Program-made: the position numbers and the translations under genes
Assembly (NCBI RefSeq): GCF_016909125.1
Contig: NZ_JAFBFD010000020.1
Coordinates: forward strand, 1 to 51,386
Direction: 5' to 3'
Length of the DNA: 51,386 nucleotides
Source of the DNA: Enterococcus lemanii
Lineage (GTDB): Bacteria > Bacillota > Bacilli > Lactobacillales > Enterococcaceae
Shown here: positions 33,801 to 44,386 of the stretch, piece by piece
Position numbering within the stretch: position 1 is the first letter of the stretch
How the letters are laid out: every line of letters starts with the position of its first letter
Notes under the pieces: generated by a model
The model's database searches: none
What the model saw: the letters and a program-made list of their open reading frames with translations, nothing else
Told to the model about the DNA's origin: nothing

Positions 33801-33963
33801 CAATTGCTATATTTTTATCTTCTCTATCAAGACTATTCATATTCATCTTTTTTAATACGTATTTTGATTTTGAATCATTTTCACTAGATACAATATAAAC
33901 TGAGGAAAGTAAACTATTGTTTATTTTTTCATCAATATAATACTTATTTATTTTTTCCTTCAA
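30818..33963 (-). CDS. Ser/Thr protein kinase - SF1 helicase fusion, frame broken at an A7 run (possible -1 frameshift)
   Basis: The 5' frame (723 codons) encodes a Hanks-type kinase domain in residues ~5-260 (HRDIKPSNIL at 131, IIDFGIS at 151, SPEQ at 180; the Gly-rich loop is degenerate) followed by a linker and an SF1 helicase start with Walker A GPPGTGKT at 582-589 and VLFVSPSHVAVDHALKDI. It stops at TAG 31792. From the codon overlapping that stop, the -1 frame continues without a break for 325 codons and supplies the rest of the helicase: WVIIDEAARSTVPELL (Walker B), ILVGDHKQLPPI (motif III), DVQFRMNP, VDAFQGSEKDIIIYS and RRLNVSLSRAKEHLIIIGD (motifs V-VI). Joined, the protein has about 1048 residues. 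UvrD/Dna2-like helicases of this kind move on nucleic acid; the kinase probably controls them or a partner. Confidence 0.8.
31796..31802 (-). other. A7 run: candidate -1 frameshift site or frameshift mutation
   Basis: On the minus strand the zero frame reads GAA AAA AAT TAG. A-AAA-AAT fits the X-XXY-YYZ slippery pattern, and the stop follows at once; a -1 slip leads directly into the remaining helicase frame. The alternatives are a one-base deletion in an A8 run, a phase-variable tract, or a read error. Confidence 0.6.
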
Positions 33964-34149
33964 ACTAAAAACACCTTTCTTTACTTTTATAGATTATTTA
34001 CTATTACTCTAATATTATTTCAAATGAGACATCGAAATATTTCTTTATTGCCAATAGTTGCTCCAACTTAATATGTTATTTCCCACCCTCAATTTTAACA
34101 AGTGTTTCCTTAGTAATATCAACATTCATCAATTTTAATTGTTTAACTG
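33964..34149. other. promoter region of the kinase-helicase unit
   Basis: Strongly AT-rich sequence upstream of the kinase start. I see no gene and no clean operator palindrome. Confidence 0.35.
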
Positions 34150-34312
34150 TAAATGGCGGTAGTAAAATGTAGGAAAAAGGCGGTCAATAATTGTCGGTTT
34201 TTCTACATTTTTATTTTATACTTTTCTTATCATGATTAAGGAGGAACACATGGTAAGAAAAGACATTTACGAAGGAGTGTAGACGTACGTGACACAAGGA
34301 ATAAAGCCAAAC
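34150..34312 (+). mobile_element. IS21-type terminal repeats and start of a lost frame (relic)
   Basis: ATGGCGGTAGTAAAATGTAG and AGGCGGTCAATAATTGTCGG form two units about 22 bases apart, as in IS21-family ends; the block ends near CTACA at ~34213. Further on, AAGGAGG precedes an ATG at 34250 that opens only ten codons (MVRKDIYEGV) before a stop, so it looks like the start of a destroyed gene. The segment lies directly against the left end of the next IS21 element. Confidence 0.4.
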
Positions 34313-35499
<1,187 letters not shown>

Positions 35500-35671
35500 T
35501 CATTCATCGAATCAAGACGATAAATCTTGTCTAGCCTCCATCCCCTTGAAAAATCCCCCTATTCTTCAATATTCGTGTAGTTATTAACTAACCAAAGATA
35601 ACGCTTTCAATACCAAGCATGGCAAAAACCCCATTTAGTATAAACTACGTTAGTAAAAAAACTAATCTAAA

Positions 35672-35726
35672 GAACAATGACTCCTAGCTTGATGTTAGGC
35701 TAACCATACGGCTAGGAGTTTTGTTC
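35672..35726 (-). terminator. terminator after galU
   Basis: A long stem, GAACAA-GACTCCTAGC with its complement around a 22-base loop, with T-rich sequence on both sides. It lies 39 bases beyond the galU stop. Confidence 0.75.
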
Positions 35727-35764
35727 ATGCTTTACACTGATTGAAAAATTTACACGTTTATTTC

Positions 35765-36634
35765 TTACAAAGTAGCCACTAACGCTTTCAAATACTCTAC
35801 CAACTCATCTTTAACTTCTGGGTGAGTCAAGCCGTATTCAATATTGGCTTCTAGCATGCCCATCTTATTTCCGACATCATAGCGTTTGCCTTTAAATTCA
35901 TGAGCAAAGACGCGTTGAGTTTTATTTAACGTATCAATCGCATCAGTTAATTGTATTTCGCCACCTAGACCGGGTTCTTGATGTTCTAAAATATCAAAGA
36001 TTTCAGGTCTTAATAAATAACGACCGATAATTGCCAAATTGCTTGGCGCATTTTCTGGTTTTGGCTTTTCAACAAAGTGATTCACATCGTATAACCCTTC
36101 GGAAACTTCTTCGTTTGGCGACACCACCCCATATTTATCGGTATCTTCATGCGGGATTTCCATGACTGCTAGTGCAGAAGCTTTGGTTTGATCGTAGGCA
36201 TTCATTAATTGCTTCGTTAGTGGCACGTCATCTTCCATAATATCGTCGCCTAGCATCACGACAAATGGTTCATTACCAACAAAGGCTTTGGCTTGTAAAA
36301 CAGCATGGCCTAAGCCTAATGGACGTTTTTGACGGATAAAATGAATATTAATTCCTGTCGTTTCTTCGACCAATGCTAATAATTCATCTTTGCCTTTTGA
36401 GGATAAGTTCTGCTCTAACTCTAGATTGGCATCAAAGTGATCTTCAATCGGACGTTTGGCTTTTCCGGTAACAATTAAAATATCTTCAATCCCTGATGCA
36501 ATTGCTTCTTCAACGATAAACTGAATGGTCGGCTTATCGATAATTGGTAACATTTCTTTAGCAATGGCCTTTGTTGCAGGTAAAAACCTTGTTCCAAGAC
36601 CTGCGGCTGGAATGATTGCTTTACGGACTTTCAC
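35765..36634 (-). CDS. galU: UTP-glucose-1-phosphate uridylyltransferase
   Basis: A full-length (289 residue) Gal[21 protein letters not shown] carries the nucleotidyltransferase signature, and [36 protein letters not shown] (metal Asp), [26 protein letters not shown] and [10 protein letters not shown] follow in the usual order. It makes UDP-glucose, the substrate of the UDP-glucose dehydrogenase encoded 1.8 kb upstream, and of many cell-wall polymers. The start is GTG with GGGGA upstream. It is separated from the polysaccharide genes by a 620-base AT-rich gap and has its own terminator, so it is probably monocistronic. Confidence 0.95.
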   Translation of the reverse strand: MKVRKAIIPAAGLGTRFLPATKAIAKEMLPIIDKPTIQFIVEEAIASGIEDILIVTGKAKRPIEDHFDANLELEQNLSSKGKDELLALVEETTGINIHFIRQKRPLGLGHAVLQAKAFVGNEPFVVMLGDDIMEDDVPLTKQLMNAYDQTKASALAVMEIPHEDTDKYGVVSPNEEVSEGLYDVNHFVEKPKPENAPSNLAIIGRYLLRPEIFDILEHQEPGLGGEIQLTDAIDTLNKTQRVFAHEFKGKRYDVGNKMGMLEANIEYGLTHPEVKDELVEYLKALVATL

Positions 36635-37258
36635 GATAATATCCCCTTTATACGCTTCTTAATTTTCTCCAAAAATTCTTTTTTATAAAATTTATTCGTT
36701 ACCTCTTTCAATTATTGTAAAAAAATTTGAAATATTTTTAAACTAATTTCTTTAATCAATAATGATTTATAAAACAATTATTATTTAATGTTAGTATAAA
36801 AAAAGAGACTTAAATATCTTTTGCTTTAATTTACTTCACAACTCTTAAAAATAACGATTTGTGGAAATTACCTAGGTAGGCTATCATCGCCAAACACCAT
36901 AATTGAGATAATATTTAAAAATTTTCTTAATTATATAATCTTTTCTTGTATTATTTGTATCCACAAGAGTAAATATAACTATTTTATGATACATCTGCGT
37001 ATATGAATTAACAAAATACTTTTTTTTATTTCTTCACCTTAATAATCATTGTATTTAAATAACTAAACTATTAATCATTATTCGTTAGTAAAAAACATTA
37101 AATTGAGATTTTAAAGAATCAATAGTGTTAATTGTTGCTAAATTCTATTTTTTACATTACAAGAGTCCATTTATTAACGATTATAATAACCATTAAACTA
37201 GTCCTAATTATATTTAATACAATTTCATTGTTACTCAAATATTTACTTATAAACAATC
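36635..37258. other. 620-base AT-rich gap between galU and the polysaccharide locus
   Basis: It holds no credible gene: the one plus-strand frame of 82 codons is a string of Ile/Leu/Phe codons typical of AT-rich noise and lies partly across an acyltransferase gene. The galU promoter must be here, but no clean hexamer pair stands out. I see no repeats. Confidence 0.4.
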
Positions 37259-37795
37259 TCAAACAACATCTTCTTCCATATTTTTTATTAAATATGATTT
37301 TTTTTCTTCAAAATTCATGTTTTTTGTATATAAAAAGTTTTTTTTGTTTTTTTCAATATATTCTGATAGAGTACAAATAACTTTTGCTGGTACACCTGCA
37401 ACAACTACATTACTTGGTATATCTTTAGTCACAATTGCCCCTAGACCAACAACTACATTATCTCCAATTGTAACTCCTGGCATTATTGTAGTATTCCATC
37501 CGATATTAACATTATTCCCAATTTTTATTTTACCAAATTTATCGATATTCTTATATTCAGGACATAGGTTTCTAATTACGTGTAAACTTCCATCATGAGT
37601 TACAAAATTAACACCTCTAGTTAGTCTTACATTATTGCCAATTTCTATTAAATACGGCTCAGATCCAAATATTACATCATTTGATATATCACAATTTTCT
37701 CCTATTATCAGACCGTTTTTTTTTCCTACCCTTACATTTTCACCATTACAAATTAATCTACGTATTTTTTGAATTATCTTATTCAAATTAATCAT
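37259..37795 (-). CDS. left-handed beta-helix acyltransferase (WcaF/maltose-O-acetyltransferase type)
   Basis: A 178-residue hexapeptide-repeat acyltransferase. Repeats of the form I-G-x-N-x-x-I run from about residue 30 to 145 (IGENCDISNDVIFG, IGNNVRLTRGVNFVTHDGS with the catalytic-type His, KIGNNVNIGWNTTIMPGVTI, GDNVVVGLGAIVTKDIPSNV, VVAGVPAKVICTL). Such enzymes O-acetylate sugars from acetyl-CoA. It is the last gene of the polysaccharide locus on this strand, so it may decorate the polymer. Target sugar unknown. Confidence 0.85.
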   Translation of the reverse strand: MINLNKIIQKIRRLICNGENVRVGKKNGLIIGENCDISNDVIFGSEPYLIEIGNNVRLTRGVNFVTHDGSLHVIRNLCPEYKNIDKFGKIKIGNNVNIGWNTTIMPGVTIGDNVVVGLGAIVTKDIPSNVVVAGVPAKVICTLSEYIEKNKKNFLYTKNMNFEEKKSYLIKNMEEDVV

Positions 37796-37851
37796 CCTTT
37801 AACTATCCCGATTAATAATTAATATATTCTAAATAACGAAAACTATAAATC

Positions 37852-38403
37852 TCATGATATATAATAATCTGTTGCATTTTTAGAATGTATAATTTTATTT
37901 CCTACAACTATAGAATTAGATGGTATATCAAAATTAACAAAGCTATTCGGAGATATTAAAACATTATTACCTATCTTTATATTTCCTACAATAGTGGAAT
38001 TAACCCCTATCCAAACTTTATTTCCAATGACTGGTGTTCCCTTTCGTATACCTCTATTTTCTTGACCTATAGTTACTCCTTTATGAATATTTATATTATT
38101 ACCTAATATAACTTTGGGATTTATAGTAATTCCTGAGAAATGTCCCATATACAAGCCTTTTCCAATGATAACACCAAAAGGTATTTCTATAGTACTGTTA
38201 AAAAACAATATTTTTTTAACTATCTTCAATAAAAAAATAGCTGAGTTTTTTTCTTTAGCAAGATAACTATTACCTAATCTTATTATCACTGAGTATCTAA
38301 AAGCTTTATTTTGAAAAATTTCTTTCACTATTTTCAATTTACTAGAGTCATTTTTGTATCTTAGGTAATCAGATTGTATATATTCATTTACTTTAGTATC
38401 CAT
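37852..38403 (-). CDS. serine-acetyltransferase-like hexapeptide acyltransferase
   Basis: A 183-residue protein with an N-terminal helical part (residues 1-70) and a C-terminal left-handed beta-helix: IEIPFGVIIGKGLYMGHFSG, NNINIHKGVTIGQENRGIRK, GTPVIGNKVWIGVNSTIVGN and IKIGNNVLISPNSFVNFDIP. The His in NIHKGVTIG and the GMHF-like turn resemble CysE-type transferases, which are frequent in capsule loci as sugar or amino-acid-type O-acetyltransferases. Its start overlaps the last base of the ugd stop, so it is translationally coupled to it. It probably acts on the polysaccharide. Confidence 0.82.
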   Translation of the reverse strand: MDTKVNEYIQSDYLRYKNDSSKLKIVKEIFQNKAFRYSVIIRLGNSYLAKEKNSAIFLLKIVKKILFFNSTIEIPFGVIIGKGLYMGHFSGITINPKVILGNNINIHKGVTIGQENRGIRKGTPVIGNKVWIGVNSTIVGNIKIGNNVLISPNSFVNFDIPSNSIVVGNKIIHSKNATDYYIS

Positions 38404-39569
38404 TAATTTTCTCCAAAAATATCTCTTGTATAAACTTTATCGGACACATCTTTTAACTCTACTTCAAATCGATTCGAAACAATCACATCCGAAATTTCTT
38501 TAAATTCATCAAAATCTTTAATTACTTTTGAATTATAAAAATCTTCCGCGTCTAAAGCTGGTTCAAAAACAACAACCTCGATTCCTTTTGCTTTAATCCG
38601 TTTCATGATTCCTTGAATAGCGGATTGTCGGAAGTTATCAGAGTCAGCTTTCATTGTTAAACGATAAATACCAACCACTTTTGGATTCTTTTTAATAATC
38701 ATATCTGCTACGTGATCTTTACGAGTACGATTGGCATCGACAATTGCCGACATAATATTTTGCGGTACATCTGCATAGTTGACTAATAATTGTTTCGTAT
38801 CTTTAGGTAAGCAGTAGCCACCATACCCAAATGAAGGATTGTTGTAGTGCGTGCCAATTCTAGGATCTAAACCAATACCTTCGATAATTTGTTTGCTATC
38901 TAAACCTCTAATTTCAGCATAAGAATCTAATTCATTAATATACGCAACACGCATTGCTAAATAAGTATTCGCAAAAAGCTTGATTGCTTCAGCTTCGGTT
39001 GAATTTGTAAAAAGAATATCAATATTTTCTTTTTCTGCACCTTCTGCTAATAAATTTGCAAAAACTTCTGCTCTTTCAGACTGTTCACCAACAACTATTC
39101 TAGAAGGATATAAATTATCATATAAAGCTTTACCTTCACGTAAAAACTCTGGTGAAAAAATAATATTATCAGTATCAAACATTTCTTTCACTTTTTCGGT
39201 ATAACCAACTGGAACCGTCGATTTAATTATCATGATTGCCTCTGGGTTAATCGATAAAACATTAGCGATTACCGCTTCAACGGTTCGTGTATTAAAATAG
39301 TTTAGTTCTGAATCATAGTTGGTTGGTGTTGAAATAATAACGAACTCAGCATCTTTAAAAGCTTGATAGTTGTCAGTTGTTGCCTTTAAGTTTAACTCTT
39401 TACTAGAAAAATACTCTTCAATCTTATCATCTTTGATTGGCGATTGACGATTATTAATCATATCTACTTTTTCTTGAATAATATCAAGTGCAATAACTTC
39501 ATTTGTTTGAGCTAATAATGTAGCATTAGATAATCCTACATATCCTGTACCTGCAACTGTTATTTTCAT
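38403..39569 (-). CDS. ugd: UDP-glucose 6-dehydrogenase
   Basis: A complete 388-residue enzyme that oxidises UDP-glucose to UDP-glucuronate with [23 protein letters not shown] is the NAD-binding start, [10 protein letters not shown] and [17 protein letters not shown] lie in the first domain, [20 protein letters not shown] carries the catalytic Glu region, and [15 protein letters not shown] holds the catalytic Cys. The short C-terminal domain ends with [13 protein letters not shown]-glucuronate may be used directly or changed to UDP-galacturonate by another enzyme. Codon use is nearer to the chromosome average than that of the flanking AT-rich genes, suggesting a different origin. galU provides its substrate. 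Confidence 0.93.
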   Translation of the reverse strand: MKITVAGTGYVGLSNATLLAQTNEVIALDIIQEKVDMINNRQSPIKDDKIEEYFSSKELNLKATTDNYQAFKDAEFVIISTPTNYDSELNYFNTRTVEAVIANVLSINPEAIMIIKSTVPVGYTEKVKEMFDTDNIIFSPEFLREGKALYDNLYPSRIVVGEQSERAEVFANLLAEGAEKENIDILFTNSTEAEAIKLFANTYLAMRVAYINELDSYAEIRGLDSKQIIEGIGLDPRIGTHYNNPSFGYGGYCLPKDTKQLLVNYADVPQNIMSAIVDANRTRKDHVADMIIKKNPKVVGIYRLTMKADSDNFRQSAIQGIMKRIKAKGIEVVVFEPALDAEDFYNSKVIKDFDEFKEISDVIVSNRFEVELKDVSDKVYTRDIFGEN

Positions 39570-39908
39570 AATATAACATCTTCTTCCATTATTTTAATAA
39601 GATATGTTCTTTGTCTTTATTTATCATATATTATTTTTAACTGTCATAGTTAGTAATTCTGAATTATTTTTATAATTACTTAGTACGCTGATTCGATAGG
39701 TTTGTTTCATATAAAAAAACTTCTTAAATAATTAATATCAATTAGACAATGCTGAAAAAGATTGGCGAAATGATTTCTAGCCCATAAGTATAGTTCTAGT
39801 GACGTAGATAAATAATTATATTTTTTACTTTTTTAGCATGCGTCTATGAACGATTATTGTAAAAAGTGCTCAAGAATATCATATAAAAGATATGTCTTGC
39901 AGACTAAA
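39570..39908. other. gap inside the polysaccharide locus
   Basis: About 340 AT-rich bases between the glycosyltransferase and ugd. I see no gene, no strong hairpin and no repeat; it probably holds the promoter of ugd and its two downstream genes. Confidence 0.4.
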
Positions 39909-40982
39909 CTAACTAAATACTTCAGATATCCATAATTTTGATATTCTATTTACATCATATTCTAATACACGTTTTAAAGATTTTTCTTGATATTCTTTTC
40001 TTAAATTATAGTTATTGATTAACATAAATAGTTTATCGGCTATTTCTTTTTCTGTAAAATCACTAGTTATAAACCCAAATTCACCATTATTTAAGATTTC
40101 CTTAGAGCCTGAAGTTGGAGTAGATACTATAGGAAGTCCATATTCCATAGCTTCAAGAATAACTACTCCAAATCCTTCAATCCTAGAAGTAGATATAAAT
40201 ATAGATGACTCTTTGTAATGGTCCCTTAATTTATCTCCTTCAATTCGTCCTACAAATTTTATTTTTCCATGGTTATCTATTTTTTTCAAAAGATTTCTAA
40301 TTTTTTTATTTTCTTTACGATTACCATCTCCAGCAACTTCAATTGTCCATTCGTTCGGTATTAAATCAGCTAATTTTATCAATATATCGATTCCTTTTGT
40401 TTCTACTAATAATCTACCAGTAAACGAAATTTTTTTTGACTTTAAACTTGATGATTCCGCATTTTTAATATTTATAGGGTTTGGTATAATAGTACAATGT
40501 GCTATATCTTTACTAAATATCCCACTATCCTCTTTTGTTAAACATATTAACTGATCTAACGTTCTTAAAGATTCTCTAAAATTTTCTATTTTTCTTACAA
40601 AATATTGATTGTAGTACGCATCAGCTGAGCTATGGGCCCAACCAACTAATTTTATATTTGGGAATTCCTTGCTAATAAAAGGAGCTAATAAAATTTTTTC
40701 AGCTTGTAGAACGACTACGTCAAATTCACTTTCTTTTAGAAAATCGATTAGATAATTTGCATCTTGAACTACCCTATCGCCATGCTTAAATTTCCGCAAT
40801 ATTCTGCTAATAATACTAATTTTTGCAATATTTATTTTTGTTTTCGGTTTAAAGTACGCTTTACGATTACTATAAACAAAATATTCACACTTTATATTTT
40901 GCTTCAATTTATTTTGAAGAGTTTGATTAACTGATTGAACCCCACCTAAACTCATATTGTCGTTTACAAAAAGAACTCTCAT
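39909..40982 (-). CDS. glycosyltransferase family 4-like protein
   Basis: A GT-B glycosyltransferase of about 357 residues: VLFVNDNMSLGGVQSVNQTL at the N terminus (acceptor domain, GGVQ loop), and in the C-terminal domain ISFTGRLLVETKGIDILIKL, WTIEVAGDGNRK, IKFVGRIEGDKLRDHYKESS and the E-x7-E motif in IEGFGVVILEAMEYGLPIVS. The ATG at 40982 follows GGAG at 9 bases, 2 bases after the polymerase stop. It adds one sugar to the lipid-linked repeat unit at the inner face of the membrane; donor and linkage unknown. Confidence 0.87.
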   Translation of the reverse strand: MRVLFVNDNMSLGGVQSVNQTLQNKLKQNIKCEYFVYSNRKAYFKPKTKINIAKISIISRILRKFKHGDRVVQDANYLIDFLKESEFDVVVLQAEKILLAPFISKEFPNIKLVGWAHSSADAYYNQYFVRKIENFRESLRTLDQLICLTKEDSGIFSKDIAHCTIIPNPINIKNAESSSLKSKKISFTGRLLVETKGIDILIKLADLIPNEWTIEVAGDGNRKENKKIRNLLKKIDNHGKIKFVGRIEGDKLRDHYKESSIFISTSRIEGFGVVILEAMEYGLPIVSTPTSGSKEILNNGEFGFITSDFTEKEIADKLFMLINNYNLRKEYQEKSLKRVLEYDVNRISKLWISEVFS

Positions 40983-40983
40983 A

Positions 40984-42204
40984 TTATTTTTCTCCAATCA
41001 TCATATTTTTCAAATTATTAATTGTATTTATGATAATGAAAACAACAGTAACATAAAGTAAAATAAAATCTCTACCTGTACCTAAACCATTATATGAATT
41101 AACCTGAACAATTAATAAAATTAGCATAAATAGAACATCAAACTTTATTTTTCTATTACTTATGAAAAAAGCTTTAATAATTGGATATAAAAATAAAAGG
41201 GAGAAAAAAACTATAGTAAATATTATTCCATAGTAATAAAAAAATAAATATATTGGATATTCTAACGCTATAGTAAATCTATAATCCGGTAACGTTACAC
41301 CCAATGAAGTGAAAAATTTAAAATTTAATTGATTAGTATCTCTTAGTATCTTCAAATAATAATTTCTACCTGTAGAAAGATCTCCTTGTTTAATCCCTTC
41401 TGTTAATCTTTCGATTGTTCTAGAAAATATCCCTGTTAGAGATATTATAAATAATGTAAGTGTACCAAAAACAAAAGTAGGTAGATTAGATGGTTTTAAA
41501 TTTATAACTATAAAAAAAACTAACTGTAACACCACCCCCATCTTACTGCCTGTTAGTGCAGTACCTATGATTGAAATAAAAAAAATAAATAACATTTTAT
41601 TTTTTGAAGTCCTATGTATTAAAGAAAATGTATAATTCAAAATTGTAAAAATTAGCAATACTTCAGCTGAGTAAAGAGAGTGTCCCAAATAAGAAACCAT
41701 TCTTCTACTCGCTAACATTGTAGATAACGACTCCGAATCATATAGATTAGTGAAAAAGGCGGAAAAAAAACTAGATGATATCATATCAATTAATCCAAAA
41801 AATACTATTACATATATAGATAAATTAAGTATTTTTAATACTGTTGAATAAAACATTTTAAATTGTTCATAATCATGAAATTCAAATAGAAATAACATCG
41901 TTGGAACTATCATCATTAGTATCAACCGAATATTTTGTAAAAAATCATTTGAATTACCCGAAATAATTATCAAAATTATACTAATTACAATTAAAAAGAA
42001 AATAAATAAATTTTTTTTTATTGAAAAAGTAATTCCTATTTTTTTTTTATTCAGATATGCATATACAAGCCCTATCAACCAAATAATATTATAATCTCCT
42101 AATAATGGATTTATTAAATTTCTGATGTTAAATGGTAAAATTAATATCGATCCAATTAAAAATAACGCTAATATTTTGGGACTTTTTTTTGAAATGTTTT
42201 CCAT
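40984..42204 (-). CDS. O-antigen/capsule polymerase-like membrane protein (Wzy-like)
   Basis: A 406-residue membrane protein with about ten to twelve hydrophobic segments, for example ILALFLIGSILILPFNIRNL and LFIFFLIVISIILIIISG, and one long loop (EGIKQGDLSTGRNYYLKILR) before the last helices. Low similarity outside hydrophobicity is normal for Wzy polymerases. TGRNYYLK and the flanking GS-x-MG turn (ALTGSKMGVVLQL) are typical of the O-antigen ligase/polymerase superfamily. It lies between a glycosyltransferase and the flippase, the standard context. It would join repeat units outside the membrane. Confidence 0.75.
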   Translation of the reverse strand: MENISKKSPKILALFLIGSILILPFNIRNLINPLLGDYNIIWLIGLVYAYLNKKKIGITFSIKKNLFIFFLIVISIILIIISGNSNDFLQNIRLILMMIVPTMLFLFEFHDYEQFKMFYSTVLKILNLSIYVIVFFGLIDMISSSFFSAFFTNLYDSESLSTMLASRRMVSYLGHSLYSAEVLLIFTILNYTFSLIHRTSKNKMLFIFFISIIGTALTGSKMGVVLQLVFFIVINLKPSNLPTFVFGTLTLFIISLTGIFSRTIERLTEGIKQGDLSTGRNYYLKILRDTNQLNFKFFTSLGVTLPDYRFTIALEYPIYLFFYYYGIIFTIVFFSLLFLYPIIKAFFISNRKIKFDVLFMLILLIVQVNSYNGLGTGRDFILLYVTVVFIIINTINNLKNMMIGEK

Positions 42205-42210
42205 AATTAC

Positions 42211-43755
42211 CTACCTTCTTAATCTGAAAAATATCATTCTAATTATATTACTAACATAATTTATAACAAATTTAAATTCTCTCTTTTTATAATAAAATAT
42301 TAAATAAATTAATAATGATATAAATAATCCCACTATTAAATTTATCATAAATCCTATTAAATCAACTCTAAAATAAAACCTCTGAAACAAACTAATTATA
42401 AAAATCGATAAAAAAAATGATAAAAAATGATTCAAGATTGTATATATATAATATCTAATTTTTTTATTAAATCCATATTTAAATACAACATGTAACTCCC
42501 ACCATAATACTACCGTTAAAGATGATATAATATTAGATAGTAGTACCCCTACTAACCCTAGTTTCATATATATTAATAAGTATACCGAAACAGATATATT
42601 AACTATAATTTCAGCTATCGCTTTCCACCTAACATACCATGATAAACCTAGTGCAGATAAAAAAACTAAGGCAGATTTTCTATACATATCAATAGCTAAT
42701 TTAATAATAATCAATAAAACAATTGTATTACTTAATAAAAATGATTCTCCTGCCCATAAATTAATAAAGGGTTGTATTATAGCTAATAATAGAGTAGATG
42801 CAAAATAAGTAAAAGTAAAGTTAATGAAATTGTGCTTTTTAAATATCTCATACGTTTTTTTATAATTATTTTCAATTCCTAAATTTCCTATGCTAGAAGT
42901 TACTGAAGAAACAATTTGTGTTACTAAGTTAACTATATTTGTAGTTATTAAAGAATAATTGGAATATATTCCTAATGAAGATAAACTTACAAATGAACTA
43001 ATTAAAATATTATCCGAACTTACAACTATTACCGAAGATATTCTAGTAGCAATATTGCCTAAAGTATTTTTCTTTAGTTCTTCTTTAGTTTTATCTGACA
43101 GTCCCACTACATTATTATTATTTAGAAATTTATAGCTTTTATTTACCTTTTTTGAAAGTCTGATATTGCCAAACAATGTTGCTAATATCTGAAAAATTAA
43201 AAATAAAATATAACTATTAGTGAAATACAGTGTAACTATTTGAATTATAGTTAATCCAACCTGAAAGTAGAAATCATTTAAAATAGGTATGTAGTTTTTT
43301 TGATCTGCATTTAATAAACTTCTATTATACGTAAACATATATGAACAAACCGAATTTAGTAAAAATAAAATAAAAATCAGGTGTACTTTTTCTACTTTCG
43401 TCTCTGTTCCAATAATAATATTCAAAAAAGGAAGTAACCCTATACCGATTATCGCTACTACACCAGCTACACCTAAATATATTTTTTTGTATAATCTCAT
43501 TAATGAATTAACTTTATCATACTCTTGTCTTGCCAATGGAGAATATAATGAATAAACTATTGCATTTCCAATGCCCAACTCAGCTAGAGATAACATTGAT
43601 AAAATACTTGTAAATAACCCATTTAATCCAAGATACTCTTTTCCTAACTTATAAATAAATACTGTTCGAATTATAAATTGCAGTATCATTTTAAATAAAT
43701 ATATTATTGTAGAAACAGATGAGTTGATAGCTGTTGCTTTTATTCTATTATTCAT
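42211..43755 (-). CDS. polysaccharide flippase-like protein (Wzx/MATE-like)
   Basis: A 514-residue integral membrane protein with 12-14 helices of the MVF/polysaccharide-transporter superfamily. The N terminus (NSSVSTIIYLFKMILQFIIR, FIYKLGKEYLGLNGLFTSIL, LSLAELGIGNAIVYSLYSPL) is typical of PST proteins that flip lipid-linked oligosaccharides. The stop is 6 bases before the polymerase gene start. The downstream GT, Wzy and this Wzx define a Wzx/Wzy-dependent pathway. It is the first gene after the IS4/IS3 block, so its promoter may lie in, or have been altered by, the IS elements. Confidence 0.87.
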   Translation of the reverse strand: MNNRIKATAINSSVSTIIYLFKMILQFIIRTVFIYKLGKEYLGLNGLFTSILSMLSLAELGIGNAIVYSLYSPLARQEYDKVNSLMRLYKKIYLGVAGVVAIIGIGLLPFLNIIIGTETKVEKVHLIFILFLLNSVCSYMFTYNRSLLNADQKNYIPILNDFYFQVGLTIIQIVTLYFTNSYILFLIFQILATLFGNIRLSKKVNKSYKFLNNNNVVGLSDKTKEELKKNTLGNIATRISSVIVVSSDNILISSFVSLSSLGIYSNYSLITTNIVNLVTQIVSSVTSSIGNLGIENNYKKTYEIFKKHNFINFTFTYFASTLLLAIIQPFINLWAGESFLLSNTIVLLIIIKLAIDMYRKSALVFLSALGLSWYVRWKAIAEIIVNISVSVYLLIYMKLGLVGVLLSNIISSLTVVLWWELHVVFKYGFNKKIRYYIYTILNHFLSFFLSIFIISLFQRFYFRVDLIGFMINLIVGLFISLLIYLIFYYKKREFKFVINYVSNIIRMIFFRLRR

Positions 43756-43959
43756 TTAGTCCCTCTTTTTTCTTTTAAAAAACTAATTTTTATAGTTTAA
43801 CTCACTAGTGGTGCACAGAAAACATTTTATAATTAACAGAATTATCTAAAAATAATAATTCCTCAAATTTTTTTAAAAACAAGTGCTGGCGCAGAGGACG
43901 ACCTTTTTCCAGAAATTTTTATCCATTATTCAACTAAAGCAACAACGCCGTTGAAATAA

Positions 43960-44316
43960 TCAACTACTCGAACGAAATTGGTCGAACCACTGATTCGCAG
44001 GCTCAAATCTTAGATAGTGAAAGGCCCTTTTCAACTGAAAGAGGGTGGCAGCCGTGTTCCATTCCATCTTGAATAAATACGTAAGCAACGTCGCAATCAA
44101 GGTCAGAATCACTTGATTAATCGCTCCTTGTTCACTTTGTGAGTACAGTTGTTTGATGGTCAAATTTTGTTTAATGTGTTTGAAAAACAATTCCATTTGC
44201 CATCTTGCTTGGTACATATCGCGGTATTTGTCAATATAGTTGTCGTATCTTTCTTTCAATTCATTCAAAAGAAAAACCTCCTTACAGTCGGTAAGCCTCG
44301 TCATCGAATAGGGCAA
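43960..44316 (-). pseudogene. IS4-family transposase, C-terminal fragment
   Basis: A 118-codon remnant. MYQARWQMELFFKHIKQNL is the Y-(2)-R-(3)-E-(6)-K motif of IS4-family DDE transposases, followed by IKQLYSQSEQGAINQVILTL and the usual final helices. The two catalytic Asp and about two thirds of the protein are missing, and the N-terminal MPYSM piece is from the junction with a palindrome. The downstream 100 bases may contain the IS end. It is dead and marks an older insertion, later hit by the IS3 element. Confidence 0.85.
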
Positions 44317-44347
44317 GAAAAGCTTTTTCCCCTATTCGATGACGAGG
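44296..44347. repeat. 52-base interrupted palindrome at the IS4/IS3 junction
   Basis: Two perfect 18-bp arms (CCTCGTCATCGAATAGGG and its complement at 44296-44313 and 44330-44347) around a 16-base centre that itself contains AAAAGCTTTT. It sits exactly where the IS4 fragment meets the right end of the IS3 element. It could be two facing IS ends or a duplicated junction; it may also act as terminator. Confidence 0.75.
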
Positions 44348-44386
44348 GTTATCTGGGTTTTTTCTGGTGGCATCTGAAAGAGATGC

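Noticed and set aside
37132-37380. 82-codon hydrophobic plus-strand frame
   Set aside because: Antisense to the end of the acyltransferase gene and to AT-rich intergenic DNA; the hydrophobicity is a by-product of T-rich codons.
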